Below, piece after piece: positions 25,686 to 38,984 of a stretch of DNA of 64,000 bases (position 1 is its first letter; each line of letters opens with the position of its first letter). The notes under the pieces were generated by a model, which had not been told where the DNA came from, did not search any database, and saw only the letters and a list, made by a program, of their open reading frames with translations. A program made the translations under genes and the position numbers. Source of the DNA: Halomonas halmophila (lineage in GTDB: Bacteria; Pseudomonadota; Gammaproteobacteria; Pseudomonadales; Halomonadaceae); contig NZ_BJOC01000011.1 of the NCBI RefSeq assembly GCF_006540005.1, positions 148,613 to 212,612 on the forward strand, written 5' to 3'.

Positions 25686-26010
25686 GGAGTGATCCTCTCC
25701 TTCATGCAGAAAATACCGGGGTGTCGCGTCTTTGCTGCAATTGCGAAATCTGCTGGTCGTTCCGGGCCATTGATGCGGTTGCTGGAATGCATGAACCGAC
25801 TCGGCATACGGCATCATCAAGCTCTGCCGAACGACGCTGGCGTCGTCTTCAACTGGCGGCAACGCCTGTCTTGTGGATCACTATGGCCCCGTATGACGCG
25901 AATCAGCCATTGTCATTTGGGGGAAGGGCAGGTTGTAACTTGACTACAGGAAGGGCATCTCGGGTGGCATTCGTGTAGTCATTTTTCGTGGCAGGAAGCG
26001 GGGAAGAGGG
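25686..26010 (-). promoter_or_regulatory. Upstream region of aceA with a candidate operator
   Basis: These 325 bases hold no credible gene. About 46 bp before the aceA start lies an imperfect palindrome at 25731-25748, TTTGCTGCAATTGCGAAA, with the perfect core GCAATTGC. Its placement suits a repressor or activator of the glyoxylate shunt. I see no other structure. Confidence 0.4.
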
Positions 26011-26445
26011 TCAGTTCTTCAGCAAGAACACCATGTTGCGATGCGGAATTCCGGCCTCCATGAAGGTCTCGCCTTCGGCGATGAATCCAAGTCTCTCGTA
26101 GAAGGCCAGGGCTTGAATCTGTGCCGCCAGCATCACCTGTGCATCCCCGCGCTGGCGCGCCGCGTCGATGGCGGCCCGCATCAGGGCGAGGCCGGCTCCC
26201 CGGCCGCGGGACTCCTGGAGAACCGCCACCCGACCGATGTGGCCATCGGGCAGCAGCCGGGCGGTGCCCAGCGCCCGGCCAGTGGCATCCAGCGCCAGGA
26301 AATGCCGGCACTCCGGGTCGCGGCCATCCCATTCCTCCTCGATGGGCACCTGCTGCTCGTCGATGAAGACGCTGCGACGAATCTCGCCGGCGGCGTCCCC
26401 CAACTCGTTCCAGCTGCCTTGCCGAATGTTCAGGGAATGGGACAT
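26011..26445 (-). CDS. GNAT-family N-acetyltransferase (YjcF/ElaA-like)
   Basis: 144 residues. The acetyl-CoA pyrophosphate loop is seen in IGRVAVLQESRGRGAGLALMRAAI (R-G-R-G-A-G, about 85-108), followed by AFYERLGFIAEGETFMEAGIPHRNMVF, the usual C-terminal GNAT motif. RSVFIDEQQVPIEEEWDGRDPECRHFLAL is typical of the YjcF/ElaA-like branch. The acceptor is unknown. The start at 26445 lies four bases after the stop of the upstream gene, roxA, so both are on one transcript and are probably translationally coupled. Confidence 0.85.
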   Translation of the reverse strand: MSHSLNIRQGSWNELGDAAGEIRRSVFIDEQQVPIEEEWDGRDPECRHFLALDATGRALGTARLLPDGHIGRVAVLQESRGRGAGLALMRAAIDAARQRGDAQVMLAAQIQALAFYERLGFIAEGETFMEAGIPHRNMVFLLKN

Positions 26446-26449
26446 GGCA

Positions 26450-27625
26450 TCAATCCTCGTCGTCCTGGACCCAGTCCAGGCTGCCGGCATCCAGCAGGCG
26501 GGTCAGCAGTGCCGGGGCTTCGGCATGGGACAGTAGTCCGGCATCCATAAGGCTGGCGTTGGCCAGGTCGCGGGCCAGCGGCAGGGCGCACTTGATGCCG
26601 TCACCATCGGCGAACAGGGTGGCCTGCTGATCATCCAGGGCACGCCAGGCGAGACGTGAGCCCAGGCTCGGCTCCAGCGCCTCGCCGGCGTGTAGCGCGG
26701 CGACAAGCTCGTCCGGGTCGGTCGGGGTGTCATTGGGGACCAGTTGGTCGACGTACTTGGGCTGGGTCATCACCCGGCCGAACCATTGCGCCATCTGATC
26801 GGGGTCGTCCAGCGACTCGAGAATCAGTGCCCTCATGCGCGCCAGGGAGGCGTCATCGATCTCGGCGGGGTCGGCGGGGGCGGCCATGCCGGCATCGGCG
26901 TAGCGCTGCGAGCCAGGCAGTTGTTGACCGATGTAGTCGGCGTAGGAGGTCACGGCCTCGTCCGCCGAATGGGCCCGGAAGCCGATGGAAAAGGTCATGC
27001 AGTCATCGGCGCGGCTGATGCCGTGATGGGCCCAGCCGGGGGGCAGATACAGCATGTCGCCGGGCTCCAGGATCCAGTCCTTGTCGGGCTGAACCTCGAA
27101 GCGTTGGAGAATCTTCAAGTCGATGCCCTGGATGATCGGCGCATCCTCCGGCACCTGTCCGCCGAGCTGCCATTGGCGCTGACCGCTGGCCTGCAGCAGG
27201 AAGACATCATATTGGTCGACATGCGGGCCCACATTGCCACCGGGAGGCGCGTAGCTGATCATGATGTCGTCGAGTCGCCAGCGGGGCAGGAAGGTGAAGC
27301 GTTCCAGCAGCTGGGCGACCTCCGGTACGTAGTGATCCACCGCCTGGACCAGTAAGGTCCAGTCGCGTTCGGGCAGGCGGGCAAAAGTGGCCTCGTCGAA
27401 GGGGCCATGACTGACCTGCCAGGGTCCTTCGGGGCCGTTTTCCTCGACCAGGCGCGCCTCGATGTTGTCCTCGCAGGCCAGACCGGCCAGCTCATCGGGG
27501 GACAGCGGGCTCTCGATATCCGGGAAGGCACCGCGAATCAGCAGTGGCTGCTGCTGCCAGTAGTCGCGCAGGAATTCCGTCGCGGTCAGGCCGCCGAGCA
27601 TGGGTAACGGGGTATCGGAAGACAT
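26450..27625 (-). CDS. roxA: Ribosomal protein uL16 3-hydroxylase (JmjC/cupin 2-oxoglutarate oxygenase)
   Basis: 391-residue cupin-4/JmjC protein of the YcfD group. The Fe(II) triad is His135 and Asp137 in GPHVDQYDVF and a His in GWAHHGIS (200/201); ARSKPD-like C-terminal winged-helix sequence follows. It hydroxylates an arginine of ribosomal protein L16 (uL16) using O2 and 2-oxoglutarate in E. coli. E. coli YcfD is 373 residues, so the length fits. It is separated from purB upstream by about 190 bp that contain an inverted heptad-repeat array. A GNAT gene follows with a 4-bp gap. Confidence 0.9.
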   Translation of the reverse strand: MSSDTPLPMLGGLTATEFLRDYWQQQPLLIRGAFPDIESPLSPDELAGLACEDNIEARLVEENGPEGPWQVSHGPFDEATFARLPERDWTLLVQAVDHYVPEVAQLLERFTFLPRWRLDDIMISYAPPGGNVGPHVDQYDVFLLQASGQRQWQLGGQVPEDAPIIQGIDLKILQRFEVQPDKDWILEPGDMLYLPPGWAHHGISRADDCMTFSIGFRAHSADEAVTSYADYIGQQLPGSQRYADAGMAAPADPAEIDDASLARMRALILESLDDPDQMAQWFGRVMTQPKYVDQLVPNDTPTDPDELVAALHAGEALEPSLGSRLAWRALDDQQATLFADGDGIKCALPLARDLANASLMDAGLLSHAEAPALLTRLLDAGSLDWVQDDED

Positions 27626-27678
27626 AAAGCCACCTGAGTCGATAAAAACTTGAGTGATGGAGGTGAGTCACGCGCTGC

Positions 27679-27809
27679 GAGCTACGAGCTACGAGCTACG
27701 AGCCATGAGCCTCGGGTTTCGAACTTCAAGCTTCGAGCCACCCAAACCGGCAGCCTGGCTGCCAACAACTCGTTTCTCGTCACTCGTTACTCGTCTCTCG
27801 TCACTCGCG
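27679..27809. repeat. Inverted array of 7-bp repeats between purB and roxA
   Basis: The left arm (27679-27741) is nine consecutive heptads: GAGCTAC three times, then GAGCCAT, GAGCCTC, GGGTTTC, GAACTTC, AAGCTTC and GAGCCAC. The right arm (27768-27809) is six heptads: ACTCGTT, TCTCGTC, ACTCGTT, ACTCGTC, TCTCGTC and ACTCGCG. Read on opposite strands both arms share the ACGAG core, so the arms are inverted with respect to each other. The spacer contains the palindrome GGCAGC-CTG-GCTGCC at 27749-27763. The array ends 8 bp from the purB stop codon. It could fold as a long imperfect hairpin in the purB-roxA transcript. Confidence 0.85.
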
Positions 27810-27817
27810 TGGGCAGC

Positions 27818-29224
<1,407 letters not shown>

Positions 29225-29863
29225 TTACAGGGTGTCGAGGGCTTTCTTCAGGGCGCCGCGCTGAAAGAGCAGTTTCCAGCGGCGTCCGCCCTGCTGGTGC
29301 CAGAGCAGGGCGAAGCGCACGCCGGCGAGCAGGCAGGCCCGTACCCGCTCGGGCATCATGCGGCTCTGCAGCAGCGAGGGATCGCCCTGCACGACGATGC
29401 GGGTCTTGAGGGTCGAGAGCGTCTGCTGATAGGCCTCGCCGAGGCTGGCGATGATGTTCTCATGGGTTTCGCCGAAGTGCTCGGCCTGGGCCCGTGTTCG
29501 GGCCAGGCGCTGCCCCAGGTCGTCCATCATGCCGGTGTTGCCACGCAACTTGCCCATCAGCATCAGCATCCCGAAACCGTAGCGCATCACCATCGGGTTG
29601 GCCTGGCGACGCCCCAGCATGCTGTCGAGGGCGTCGAGGCCGGGGCGCAGGTTGTTGGGATGGCCGCCGTAAATGGATTCGAAGTTCGCGGGACTCGTCT
29701 CCAGGGTGGCGTGCATCAGCGTTTCCCAGGCGCGTTGCTCGACATGGCCGGTACGGGCCAGCTCGTCCACCAGGCTGGCCGCCTGAAAGACGCCGGCCAG
29801 GGCCAGCGCCTGGCGCCCGGTGGCGGATTCCGGGGCCGGATGGATCGGCGTGGATGTCGTCAT
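29225..29863 (-). CDS. hflD: HflD, high-frequency lysogenization protein homologue
   Basis: 212-residue all-helical protein. The run [50 protein letters not shown] and [19 protein letters not shown] match the HflD family. In E. coli HflD is a peripheral inner-membrane protein that binds lambda CII and lowers lysogeny; its native role is unknown. Its start overlaps the mnmA stop by 4 bp (ATGA), showing coupling. It is followed by purB after 27 bp. Confidence 0.93.
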   Translation of the reverse strand: MTTSTPIHPAPESATGRQALALAGVFQAASLVDELARTGHVEQRAWETLMHATLETSPANFESIYGGHPNNLRPGLDALDSMLGRRQANPMVMRYGFGMLMLMGKLRGNTGMMDDLGQRLARTRAQAEHFGETHENIIASLGEAYQQTLSTLKTRIVVQGDPSLLQSRMMPERVRACLLAGVRFALLWHQQGGRRWKLLFQRGALKKALDTL

Positions 29864-30972
29864 GCAGCGGCCTCCGAGGCGTTCCAGATGGAGCGAATGA
29901 CACCGCCGCCCAGGCAGATGTCGTCGTCATAGAGTACCAGTGACTGGCCCGGTGTGACGGCCCACTGCGGGTCGTCGAAGCGCACCTCGACTTCACCGCC
30001 GGGCGTGACCCGGATGGTGCAGGGCACATCCTCCTGGCGGTAGCGGGTCTTGGCCATGTAACGGCCCTGGTCGATAGGGGGCGCGCCGGCCACCCAGTCC
30101 ATGGTCTCGGTGACCAGGCTATCGGTATACAGCAGCGCATGATGCTTGCCCTGAACCACGGTCAGCACATTGCGCGTCAGGTCCTTGTCGGCCACATACC
30201 AGGGTGCATCCGGATAGTTGGCCAGGCCGCCGATGCCCAGTCCCTGGCGCTGCCCCAGGGTGTAATACATCAGCCCCATGTGCTCGCCGATGACATCCCC
30301 GTCGGGTGTCTCGATGCTGCCGGGCTGAGCCGGGAGGTATTGACGCAGGAAGTCACGGAAGCGGCGTTCGCCGATGAAGCAGATGCCGGTGGAGTCCTTC
30401 TTGCGTGCCGTGGCCAGCTCATGGCGCTCGGCGATGGCCCGTACCTCGGATTTTTCCAGCTCGCCGACGGGGAATAGGCTGCGGGCGATGGCGGCTTCCG
30501 GAACGGCGTGCAGGAAGTAGCTCTGGTCCTTGTTGACGTCGAGACCCTTGAGCAGCCGGGCGCGGCCATCGCGCTCGCCTCGGCGTACATAATGGCCCGT
30601 GGCGATCCAGTCGGCGCCCAGCATCTCGGCGTATTCGAGGAAGACCTTGAACTTGATCTCGCGGTTGCAGAGGATATCCGGGTTGGGGGTTCGGCCCGCC
30701 TGATACTCGGCGAGGAAATGCTCGAACACATTGTCCCAGTATTCGGCGGCGAAGTTGGCCGTGTGCAGGTGAATGCCCAGCTTGCGGCACACGGCCTCGG
30801 CATCCGCCAGGTCTTCCTTGGCGGTGCAATACTCGGTGCCGTCGTCCTCGTCCCAGTTCTTCATGAACAGGCCTTCCACGTCATAGCCTTGTTCGATCAG
30901 TAACTGGGCGGAAACAGAGGAGTCGACACCGCCGGACATGCCGACGATGACCTTGCCGTTGGTGGCTGTCAT
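29860..30972 (-). CDS. mnmA: tRNA-specific 2-thiouridylase MnmA
   Basis: 370 residues. It installs sulfur at U34 of tRNA-Lys, -Glu and -Gln. The PP-loop SGGVDSS is at residues 13-19. The two catalytic cysteines are recognisable: one in [15 protein letters not shown] (nucleophile) and the persulfide-forming one in [17 protein letters not shown]. The start at 30972 ([12 protein letters not shown]) is chosen because the upstream in-frame extension is rich in Arg and lacks homology to the family; an A/T-rich stretch and heptad repeats lie just upstream. It is translationally coupled to hflD. Confidence 0.96.
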   Translation of the reverse strand: MTATNGKVIVGMSGGVDSSVSAQLLIEQGYDVEGLFMKNWDEDDGTEYCTAKEDLADAEAVCRKLGIHLHTANFAAEYWDNVFEHFLAEYQAGRTPNPDILCNREIKFKVFLEYAEMLGADWIATGHYVRRGERDGRARLLKGLDVNKDQSYFLHAVPEAAIARSLFPVGELEKSEVRAIAERHELATARKKDSTGICFIGERRFRDFLRQYLPAQPGSIETPDGDVIGEHMGLMYYTLGQRQGLGIGGLANYPDAPWYVADKDLTRNVLTVVQGKHHALLYTDSLVTETMDWVAGAPPIDQGRYMAKTRYRQEDVPCTIRVTPGGEVEVRFDDPQWAVTPGQSLVLYDDDICLGGGVIRSIWNASEAAA

Positions 30973-31020
30973 GGCGCTCTCGGGTTGAATCGGTCGCAAA
31001 TGGGGCAGGATTATACCTGA

Positions 31021-31183
31021 TTTGAAATCGAAGCTCGAAGCTTTGCGCCGGTGAAAAGCCTGCGCCGCCCCGGGCAAGAGGGAAGGACGGCGCTTCGCGC
31101 CTTGAAGAAGGAAGAGGGCAGTCGCTATGTCGTCGGTTGGTTCTTTTCTCTTCCTTCTTCTCTCTTCCTTCTTTAGAGCTCGT
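31021..31183. repeat. 7-bp-period repeat array between nudJ and mnmA
   Basis: Three parts share a period of seven. Near mnmA, TTTGAAA, TCGAAGC, TCGAAGC, TTTGCGC (31021-31048). In the middle the purine-rich GAAGAAG, GAAGAGG (31104-31117). On the right the pyrimidine-rich TCTTTTC, TCTTCCT, TCTTCTC, TCTTCCT, TCTTTAG, AGCTCGT (31142-31183). The 13-mer at 31104-31116 is perfectly complementary to 31148-31160, and nearly so to 31161-31173, so the array can form alternative hairpins. The right arm runs through the nudJ stop codon (31173-31175). Confidence 0.75.
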
Positions 31184-31622
31184 GTATCACGTCCATGGGG
31201 TAGAAGCGTTCGGCCATGGCGTCGCGGATGCGGCGCATGACCAGCGGGCTGCGCAAGCGTCCTTCACGATCCAGCGCTTCGAGCTCCTCCAGGGACAGCC
31301 AGTGAACCGCCACGATGGAGGCGTCCAGCGCATTGCCGAGGTGTGCCAGGGCCATGCCGTGAAAGCCGTGACTGTGAAAGGTCTTGCCGTCAGGGGTGCG
31401 ATAGATATACATGCCGAGGTAGTCGGTGATGCCGACCTGCCAGGCCGTCTCCTCGCGCAATTCGCGCAGTGCGCCGTCACGGATGCGTTCGCCGGGCTCC
31501 AGGTGGCCGGCAGGCTGGTTGAACAGCGTCGGCGAACCATCGATGGCTTCTTCGACCATCAGGTAACAGCCCGCGCGTTCCACCACGGTGGCGACGCTGA
31601 CGAAGGGTTGCCAGCGACTCAT
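31173..31622 (-). CDS. nudJ: Nudix hydrolase NudJ-like
   Basis: 149 residues. The Nudix box is seen from Gly39: [22 protein letters not shown], with the metal-binding REExxEE-type Glu residues intact; the last Gly of the consensus is Ala, as happens in this branch. The E. coli homologue hydrolyses nucleoside tri- and diphosphates and thiamine pyrimidine pyrophosphate. The start at 31622 overlaps the rluE stop by 4 bp, so the two are coupled. The stop codon lies inside a heptad-repeat array, so the last residues (MDVIHEL) are partly encoded by repeat sequence. Confidence 0.9.
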   Translation of the reverse strand: MSRWQPFVSVATVVERAGCYLMVEEAIDGSPTLFNQPAGHLEPGERIRDGALRELREETAWQVGITDYLGMYIYRTPDGKTFHSHGFHGMALAHLGNALDASIVAVHWLSLEELEALDREGRLRSPLVMRRIRDAMAERFYPMDVIHEL

Positions 31623-32227
31623 TGGCGTCTCCTCTTGGGTGGCCGGCGTGAAGGTTTGCGACGTGGCGCGTTGAGGGGCGCGTAGCGCCATTCGCCCGGT
31701 GCCAGGCCCTCCAGTGTCCAGGGGCCGATTGCCGTACGGATCAGGCGCAGTGTCGGATGGCCGACGTGGGCCGTCATCCGGCGTACCTGTCGGTTGCGTC
31801 CCTCGCTGATGATCAGTTCCAGCCATTGGGTCTCGGGGTGCCGGCGGGGATCGACCGGCGGATGACGCGGCGCGGGCGTCACGCCTGCCAGGCGGCGGAC
31901 CCGAGCCGGTCGCGTGACGCCATCCTTGAGTTCGATGCCCGAGCGCAAGGCGGTCAGGGCCGCGTCATCCGGGCGACCTTCCACCTGTACCCAGTAGGTC
32001 TTGGGCTGCTTGTGTCGCGGGTGACTGATGCGGTGAATGAGCTCGCCATCATCGGACAAGAGTAACAAGCCTTCGGAATCATGATCGAGGCGTCCGGCGG
32101 GATAGATGCCGCTGACCGGGATATAATCCGCCAGGGTGGCACGGCCGGAGGGCGTCCCCGCGGATGGCTCGTCCGTGAACTGGGACAACACCCGATAAGG
32201 CTTGTGCAGAAGATACAGCCCGCTCAT
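31619..32227 (-). CDS. rluE: 23S rRNA pseudouridine synthase RluE-like
   Basis: 202 residues, RsuA family without the N-terminal S4 domain, as in E. coli RluE (which modifies U2457 of 23S rRNA). The catalytic motif is GRLDHDSEGLLLL with Asp48; NRQVRRMTAHVGHPTLRLIRTAIGPW is the conserved C-terminal block. The tail is Arg/Lys-rich ([16 protein letters not shown]), suiting rRNA binding. The ATG at 32227 has GAGG six bases upstream; a GTG at 32233 is a poorer choice. It heads the string ending in purB and is divergent from icd, as in E. coli. Confidence 0.92.
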   Translation of the reverse strand: MSGLYLLHKPYRVLSQFTDEPSAGTPSGRATLADYIPVSGIYPAGRLDHDSEGLLLLSDDGELIHRISHPRHKQPKTYWVQVEGRPDDAALTALRSGIELKDGVTRPARVRRLAGVTPAPRHPPVDPRRHPETQWLELIISEGRNRQVRRMTAHVGHPTLRLIRTAIGPWTLEGLAPGEWRYAPLNAPRRKPSRRPPKRRRQ

Positions 32228-34737
<2,510 letters not shown>

Positions 34738-34851
34738 TCGGACGGGCCGGCGGGTGATCCCGTCGCCTTCAGGATGAACCCGATCGAGCCGCGCGGTGTC
34801 TGAAGCAGTAGTCAGGCGCCGTGCGGCTTGTCCCTCACGATAGTGACGTTT

Positions 34852-35238
34852 ATGTTCAAGATACGACCAACGCCCCGAGGTGGCCTGTCGGCCGCGATGC
34901 ATGCCGGCATGACGCGCCCCCCGGAGCCTGACCAGGATGACGGTGATGTCGCCGTTCAGTCGTCCGAGCCGGAGCTGGCTCGACCACCGATGTACAAGGT
35001 GGTCTTGCATAACGACGACTTCACCCCCATGGACTTTGTTGTCGAGGTACTGCAGACCTTTTTCTACATGGACAGTGAAAGTGCCGTCCAGGTCATGCTG
35101 GCGGTACACACCCAGGGCAAGGGAACCTGCGGTATCTTTACCCGGGATGTCGCGGAAACCAAGAGTCATCTCGTCAACGAATATGCAAGAGAGTGCCAGC
35201 ATCCATTGCTGTGCGATATCGAGGCGGCGGATGACTGA
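34852..35238 (+). CDS. clpS: ClpS, N-end rule adaptor of ClpAP
   Basis: About 128 residues from the ATG at 34852; an ATG at 34897 would give 113. The ClpS core [60 protein letters not shown] includes the Asn-Asp-Asp and Met/His residues that hold an N-terminal Phe, Leu, Trp or Tyr. The N-terminal acidic stretch ([19 protein letters not shown]) is the tail that enters ClpA. It is followed by clpA after 138 bp. Neither start has a strong ribosome site, so the exact start is uncertain. Confidence 0.9.
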   Translation: MFKIRPTPRGGLSAAMHAGMTRPPEPDQDDGDVAVQSSEPELARPPMYKVVLHNDDFTPMDFVVEVLQTFFYMDSESAVQVMLAVHTQGKGTCGIFTRDVAETKSHLVNEYARECQHPLLCDIEAADD

Positions 35239-35376
35239 TCGCGGCCTCTGTCCGGAATGAATGGCGAAGTTGCGTTGGTGAGGCGACTTGCAATGCCGTC
35301 ATTTGTACCCGATTGTTAAAGATGCCGGGCCGATATAGATCCGACGCAAGCCCTAAGCGGCGAGAAGGGGACTGCC

Positions 35377-37656
35377 ATGCTGAGCAAAGAACTTGAACTG
35401 ACCCTCAACACGGCCTTTACCGTAGCGCGCTCCAAGCGTCACGAGTTCATGACCGTGGAGCACCTGCTGCTGGCCTTGCTGGATAACGCCTCGGCGGCAG
35501 ATGTGCTCAAGGCCTGTGGGGCCGACATCGACAAGCTGCGGACGGACCTCCAGGATTTCATTCATTCCACCACGCCGCTGATTCCCGAGGATCAGGGAGA
35601 CCGCGAGACGCAACCCACGCTGGGCTTCCAGCGGGTGCTGCAGCGGGCTGTCTTCCATGTGCAGTCTTCCGGCAAGAGTGAGGTGACCGGCGCCAACGTG
35701 CTGGTGGCCATCTTTTCCGAACAGGAAAGTCAGGCCGTCTACTTCCTCAAGCAGCAGAACGTCGCGCGCGTCGACGCCGTCAACTACATCGCCCACGGCA
35801 TCTCCAAGGTTTCCGGGCACAATGATGATGGCTCCTCGTCTTCGCCCTCCGACGCCGAGGAGGCTGAGGAGGCCGGCAGCGATTCCAGCAACAGCCCGCT
35901 GACCAGCTATGCGACCGACCTCAACGAGCAGGCGCGGATCGGCAAGATCGATCCCCTGATCGGCCGCGATCACGAGCTCGAGCGAGTCGTGCAGATCCTT
36001 GCCCGGCGGCGCAAGAACAACCCCCTGCTGGTCGGCGAAGCCGGGGTCGGCAAGACGGCCATCGCCGAAGGCCTCGCCAAGCGCATCGTCGAGGAGGATG
36101 TCCCCGATGTCATCGGGGACGCCGTGGTCTACTCACTGGACATGGGCGCGCTGCTGGCCGGCACCAAGTATCGCGGCGACTTCGAGAAGCGCCTGAAGGG
36201 GCTGCTGGCCGAGCTGCGCAAGCAGCCGAATTCCATCCTCTTCATCGACGAGATTCATACGGTGATCGGTGCGGGCGCGGCCTCGGGCGGCGTCATGGAC
36301 GCCTCCAACCTGCTCAAGCCGCTGCTGTCCTCCGGCGAGCTGCGTTGCATCGGCTCGACCACCTTCCAGGAGTTCCGCGGCATCTTCGAGAAGGACCGTG
36401 CGCTGGCGCGTCGCTTCCAGAAGGTCGATGTCATGGCGCCCTCGGTGGACGATACGATCAAGATCCTCAAGGGGCTGCGCGCCCGCTTCGAGGAGCACCA
36501 CCAGCTCAAGTACACCGACGAAGCGCTGGAGACGGCGGCGCGCCTGGCGGATCGCTACATCAACGATCGCTTCCTGCCCGACAAGGCCATCGACGTCATC
36601 GACGAGGCCGGCGCCCATCAGCGCCTGCTGCCCGCCGAGGTGCGTGTCGACAACATCGATGTCGACCAAGTCGAGGCCGTGGTTGCCTCCATTGCGCGCA
36701 TTCCGCCGAAGAGCGTGTCCAGCTCGGATCGCAAGCTGCTCGAGAACCTCGAGCGCGACCTGAAGATGCTGGTCTTCGGCCAGGACGAGGCGATCGACAG
36801 CCTGTCCGCCGCCATCAAGCTGTCGCGGGCCGGGCTCAAGTCGCCGGACAAGCCGGTCGGCAGCTTCCTGTTCGCCGGCCCCACCGGTGTGGGCAAGACC
36901 GAAGTGGCGCGTCAGCTGTCGCATATCATGGGCATCGACCTGGTACGCTTCGACATGTCCGAGTACATGGAGCGTCATACGGTGTCGCGACTCATCGGCG
37001 CGCCGCCGGGCTATGTCGGCTATGACCAGGGGGGCCTGCTGACCGAGGCCATCACCAAGCAGCCGCACTGCGTGTTGCTGCTCGACGAGATCGAGAAGGC
37101 GCACCCGGAAGTCTTCAACCTGCTGCTGCAGGTCATGGACCACGGCAAGCTGACCGACAACAATGGTCGCGAGGCTGACTTCCGGCACGTCATCCTGGTC
37201 ATGACCTCCAACGCCGGGGTCGAGTTGACCACCCGTCGTTCCATCGGCTTCCAGACCCAGGACCATTCCACCGATGCCCTGGAGGAAATCCGCAAGACCT
37301 TCACGCCGGAGTTCCGCAACCGTCTGGACGGCATCATCCAGTTCCATTCGCTGCCCGTCGACGTGGTCCGCAATGTGGTGGACAAGTTCCTGGTCGAACT
37401 GCAGGCGCAACTGGACGAGAAGCGAGTCCAGCTGGATGTGGATGAAGCGGCCCGTGACTGGCTGGCCAAGCGTGGCTATGACCCGGACATGGGGGCACGT
37501 CCCATGGCACGCCTGATCCAGGAGCATCTCAAGAAGCCGCTGGCAGAGAAGATCCTGTTCGGCGATCTGGCCGAGCATGGTGGGGTGGTGCATGTCAGCG
37601 TCGAGGGCGACGAACTGCATCTCGCCGCGGAATCGGAGCTGGCCGATGCGCCCTGA
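35377..37656 (+). CDS. clpA: ClpA, ATP-dependent Clp protease unfoldase
   Basis: 759-residue Hsp100 unfoldase that works with ClpP and ClpS. Domains: N domain (1-~145, where ClpS binds), AAA-1 with Walker [10 protein letters not shown] (about 219-227) and [16 protein letters not shown]-2 with Walker [10 protein letters not shown] (about 499-507) and [15 protein letters not shown] Ser/Glu-rich linker ([24 protein letters not shown], about 149-173) joins N and AAA-1. No ClpB-type coiled coil is present, which fixes it as ClpA. GAGAAGGGG precedes the start. A UUCG-capped terminator follows. Confidence 0.96.
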   Translation: MLSKELELTLNTAFTVARSKRHEFMTVEHLLLALLDNASAADVLKACGADIDKLRTDLQDFIHSTTPLIPEDQGDRETQPTLGFQRVLQRAVFHVQSSGKSEVTGANVLVAIFSEQESQAVYFLKQQNVARVDAVNYIAHGISKVSGHNDDGSSSSPSDAEEAEEAGSDSSNSPLTSYATDLNEQARIGKIDPLIGRDHELERVVQILARRRKNNPLLVGEAGVGKTAIAEGLAKRIVEEDVPDVIGDAVVYSLDMGALLAGTKYRGDFEKRLKGLLAELRKQPNSILFIDEIHTVIGAGAASGGVMDASNLLKPLLSSGELRCIGSTTFQEFRGIFEKDRALARRFQKVDVMAPSVDDTIKILKGLRARFEEHHQLKYTDEALETAARLADRYINDRFLPDKAIDVIDEAGAHQRLLPAEVRVDNIDVDQVEAVVASIARIPPKSVSSSDRKLLENLERDLKMLVFGQDEAIDSLSAAIKLSRAGLKSPDKPVGSFLFAGPTGVGKTEVARQLSHIMGIDLVRFDMSEYMERHTVSRLIGAPPGYVGYDQGGLLTEAITKQPHCVLLLDEIEKAHPEVFNLLLQVMDHGKLTDNNGREADFRHVILVMTSNAGVELTTRRSIGFQTQDHSTDALEEIRKTFTPEFRNRLDGIIQFHSLPVDVVRNVVDKFLVELQAQLDEKRVQLDVDEAARDWLAKRGYDPDMGARPMARLIQEHLKKPLAEKILFGDLAEHGGVVHVSVEGDELHLAAESELADAP

Positions 37657-37687
37657 TAACCGGCACCGACCATCGCACCGGAACGCT

Positions 37688-37715
37688 ACGCCCTGTCTTC
37701 GGATGGGGCGTTTTT
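37688..37715 (+). terminator. Intrinsic terminator of clpA with TTCG tetraloop
   Basis: A 10-bp stem (two G-T pairs) ACGCCCTGTC/GATGGGGCGT is capped by TTCG, a very stable tetraloop, and runs into five T. It lies about 30 bp after the clpA stop. Confidence 0.9.
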
Positions 37716-37727
37716 CATGTCGGGCGT

Positions 37728-37747
37728 CTGGTCGGTCGGGTAGCCGT
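37728..37747 (+). repeat. 20-bp dispersed repeat, copy 1
   Basis: CTGGTCGGTCGGGTAGCCGT lies 13 bp after the clpA terminator T-run, in the convergent clpA/infA gap. A second copy with one mismatch is at 56149-56168 in the convergent gdhB/mgtE gap, also just behind a hairpin. Confidence 0.7.
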
Positions 37748-37870
37748 CAGTCAGGGGCGGCTGTCGGATCGGCAGGGACTGCCGACCGAAGGGCGCATTC
37801 GGTGGGTCGGGCACGCGCCCTCGGGGAGCGACTGATTCAGGGCGACGGGTGGCCGTGAATCAGGCAGGCC

Positions 37871-38089
37871 TCAACGGGAACGGTAGACGATACGGCCCTT
37901 GGAGAGGTCATAGGGTGTCAACTCGACCTTGACCTTGTCCCCGGTCAGGATGCGGATGTAGTTCTTGCGCATCTTGCCGGAGATGTGGGCCGTGACTACG
38001 TGGCCGTTCTCGAGCTCGACCCGGAAGGTGGTGTTGGGGAGGGTGTCGACGACGACGCCTTCCATTTCGATATGGTCTTCGCGTGCCAT
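37871..38089 (-). CDS. infA: Translation initiation factor IF-1
   Basis: 72 residues, exactly the family length, a single OB fold (S1-like) that binds the 30S A site with IF-2 and IF-3. The sequence [72 protein letters not shown] is essentially the gammaproteobacterial consensus. The start at 38089 is fixed by the family N terminus. It is downstream of aat-bpt on the same strand and convergent with clpA, as in Pseudomonas. Confidence 0.97.
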   Translation of the reverse strand: MAREDHIEMEGVVVDTLPNTTFRVELENGHVVTAHISGKMRKNYIRILTGDKVKVELTPYDLSKGRIVYRSR

Positions 38090-38216
38090 ATAGGCAATTC
38101 CTCGCTGATGATGACGAAACAATGCGACACGATTCACGTTCGGTGTCGCCTATGCCGATAAAGGATAGCGCGATATTGTGCCGCATGCCGTCCGTCAAGG
38201 CAAAAAATGCGCGTCA

Positions 38217-38954
38217 TCAATCGAGGATCAGGCGCCGCCAGTGCCTGCCATCCAGCCGCTCGAGGGGGCGGAAGTTCTGCTTGTAGGCCATCTTGCGGGA
38301 TTCCTGTATCCAGTATCCCAGGTACACATGGGGCAGTCCCAGCCGACGCGCGCGTTCGATCAGGCACAGCACCGCATAGGTGCCCAGCGAGCGGCGGTCG
38401 AACTGGCTGGCAGGGTCGAAGAAGGTGTAGATCGCCGACAGGCCGTGTTGCAGCTGGTCGAAGGCCGATACCGCCAGCAGGCGGTCGCCCAGGCGCAGTT
38501 CCAGCAATCTGGCATAGTCCTGGTCCAGGTTGAGGAAGGTGCGGTACTGGTCATAGCTGGGCGGATACATGTCGCCATCGCGGTGTCGCGTGCGGATGTA
38601 ATGCGCATACAGCGAATAATGTTCGGCATCGAAGGTCGCCGGGCGCACATGCTCGCTGAGATCGGCATTGCGCGTTCTCAGCTTGCGCTGGGTGCGGCTG
38701 GGGGAGAATTCCTCGACCGGCACGCGCACCGAAACGCAGGCGCTGCAGTTCTCGCAGTGCGGACGGTAGAGGTGCTGGCCGCTGCGGCGAAAACCGAGCA
38801 GGGTCAAGGCGTCATAGACGCTCTCGCCGGGCGACTGCTGGGGATCGAGAAACAGCGTCGTGGCCTCGCGCCCCTCGAGATAACTGCAGGCATGGGGCAC
38901 GGTCAGATAGAAGCGCAGGTCGCGCACGGGTTGTCGGGGTGAGTTACTGCTCAA
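38217..38954 (-). CDS. bpt: Aspartate/glutamate leucyltransferase (Bpt; ATE family)
   Basis: 245 residues. Bpt attaches Leu from tRNA to proteins with N-terminal Asp or Glu, creating a ClpS substrate. Family features are FYLTVPHACSYLEGREATTLFLDPQ, the cysteine block RPHCENCSACVSVRVPVEEF, and the C-terminal VYLGYWIQESRKMAYKQNFRPLERLDG. The start is a TTG at 38954 with AGGAG nine bases upstream; no ATG is available that would keep the conserved N terminus. It lies 30 bp after aat on the same strand. An arginyl specificity (true Ate) is less likely in this branch. Confidence 0.93.
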   Translation of the reverse strand: MSSNSPRQPVRDLRFYLTVPHACSYLEGREATTLFLDPQQSPGESVYDALTLLGFRRSGQHLYRPHCENCSACVSVRVPVEEFSPSRTQRKLRTRNADLSEHVRPATFDAEHYSLYAHYIRTRHRDGDMYPPSYDQYRTFLNLDQDYARLLELRLGDRLLAVSAFDQLQHGLSAIYTFFDPASQFDRRSLGTYAVLCLIERARRLGLPHVYLGYWIQESRKMAYKQNFRPLERLDGRHWRRLILD

Positions 38955-38984
38955 CGCTAGTGTCTCCTGTCGGCCCGGGCGCCA

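Noticed and set aside
27679..27809. CRISPR array as explanation of the repeats between purB and roxA
   Set aside because: Units are 7 bp, contiguous and degenerate, with no spacers and no cas genes.
37716..37870. tRNA or small RNA gene in the clpA/infA gap
   Set aside because: No cloverleaf or T-loop consensus can be drawn; only the 20-bp repeat stands out.
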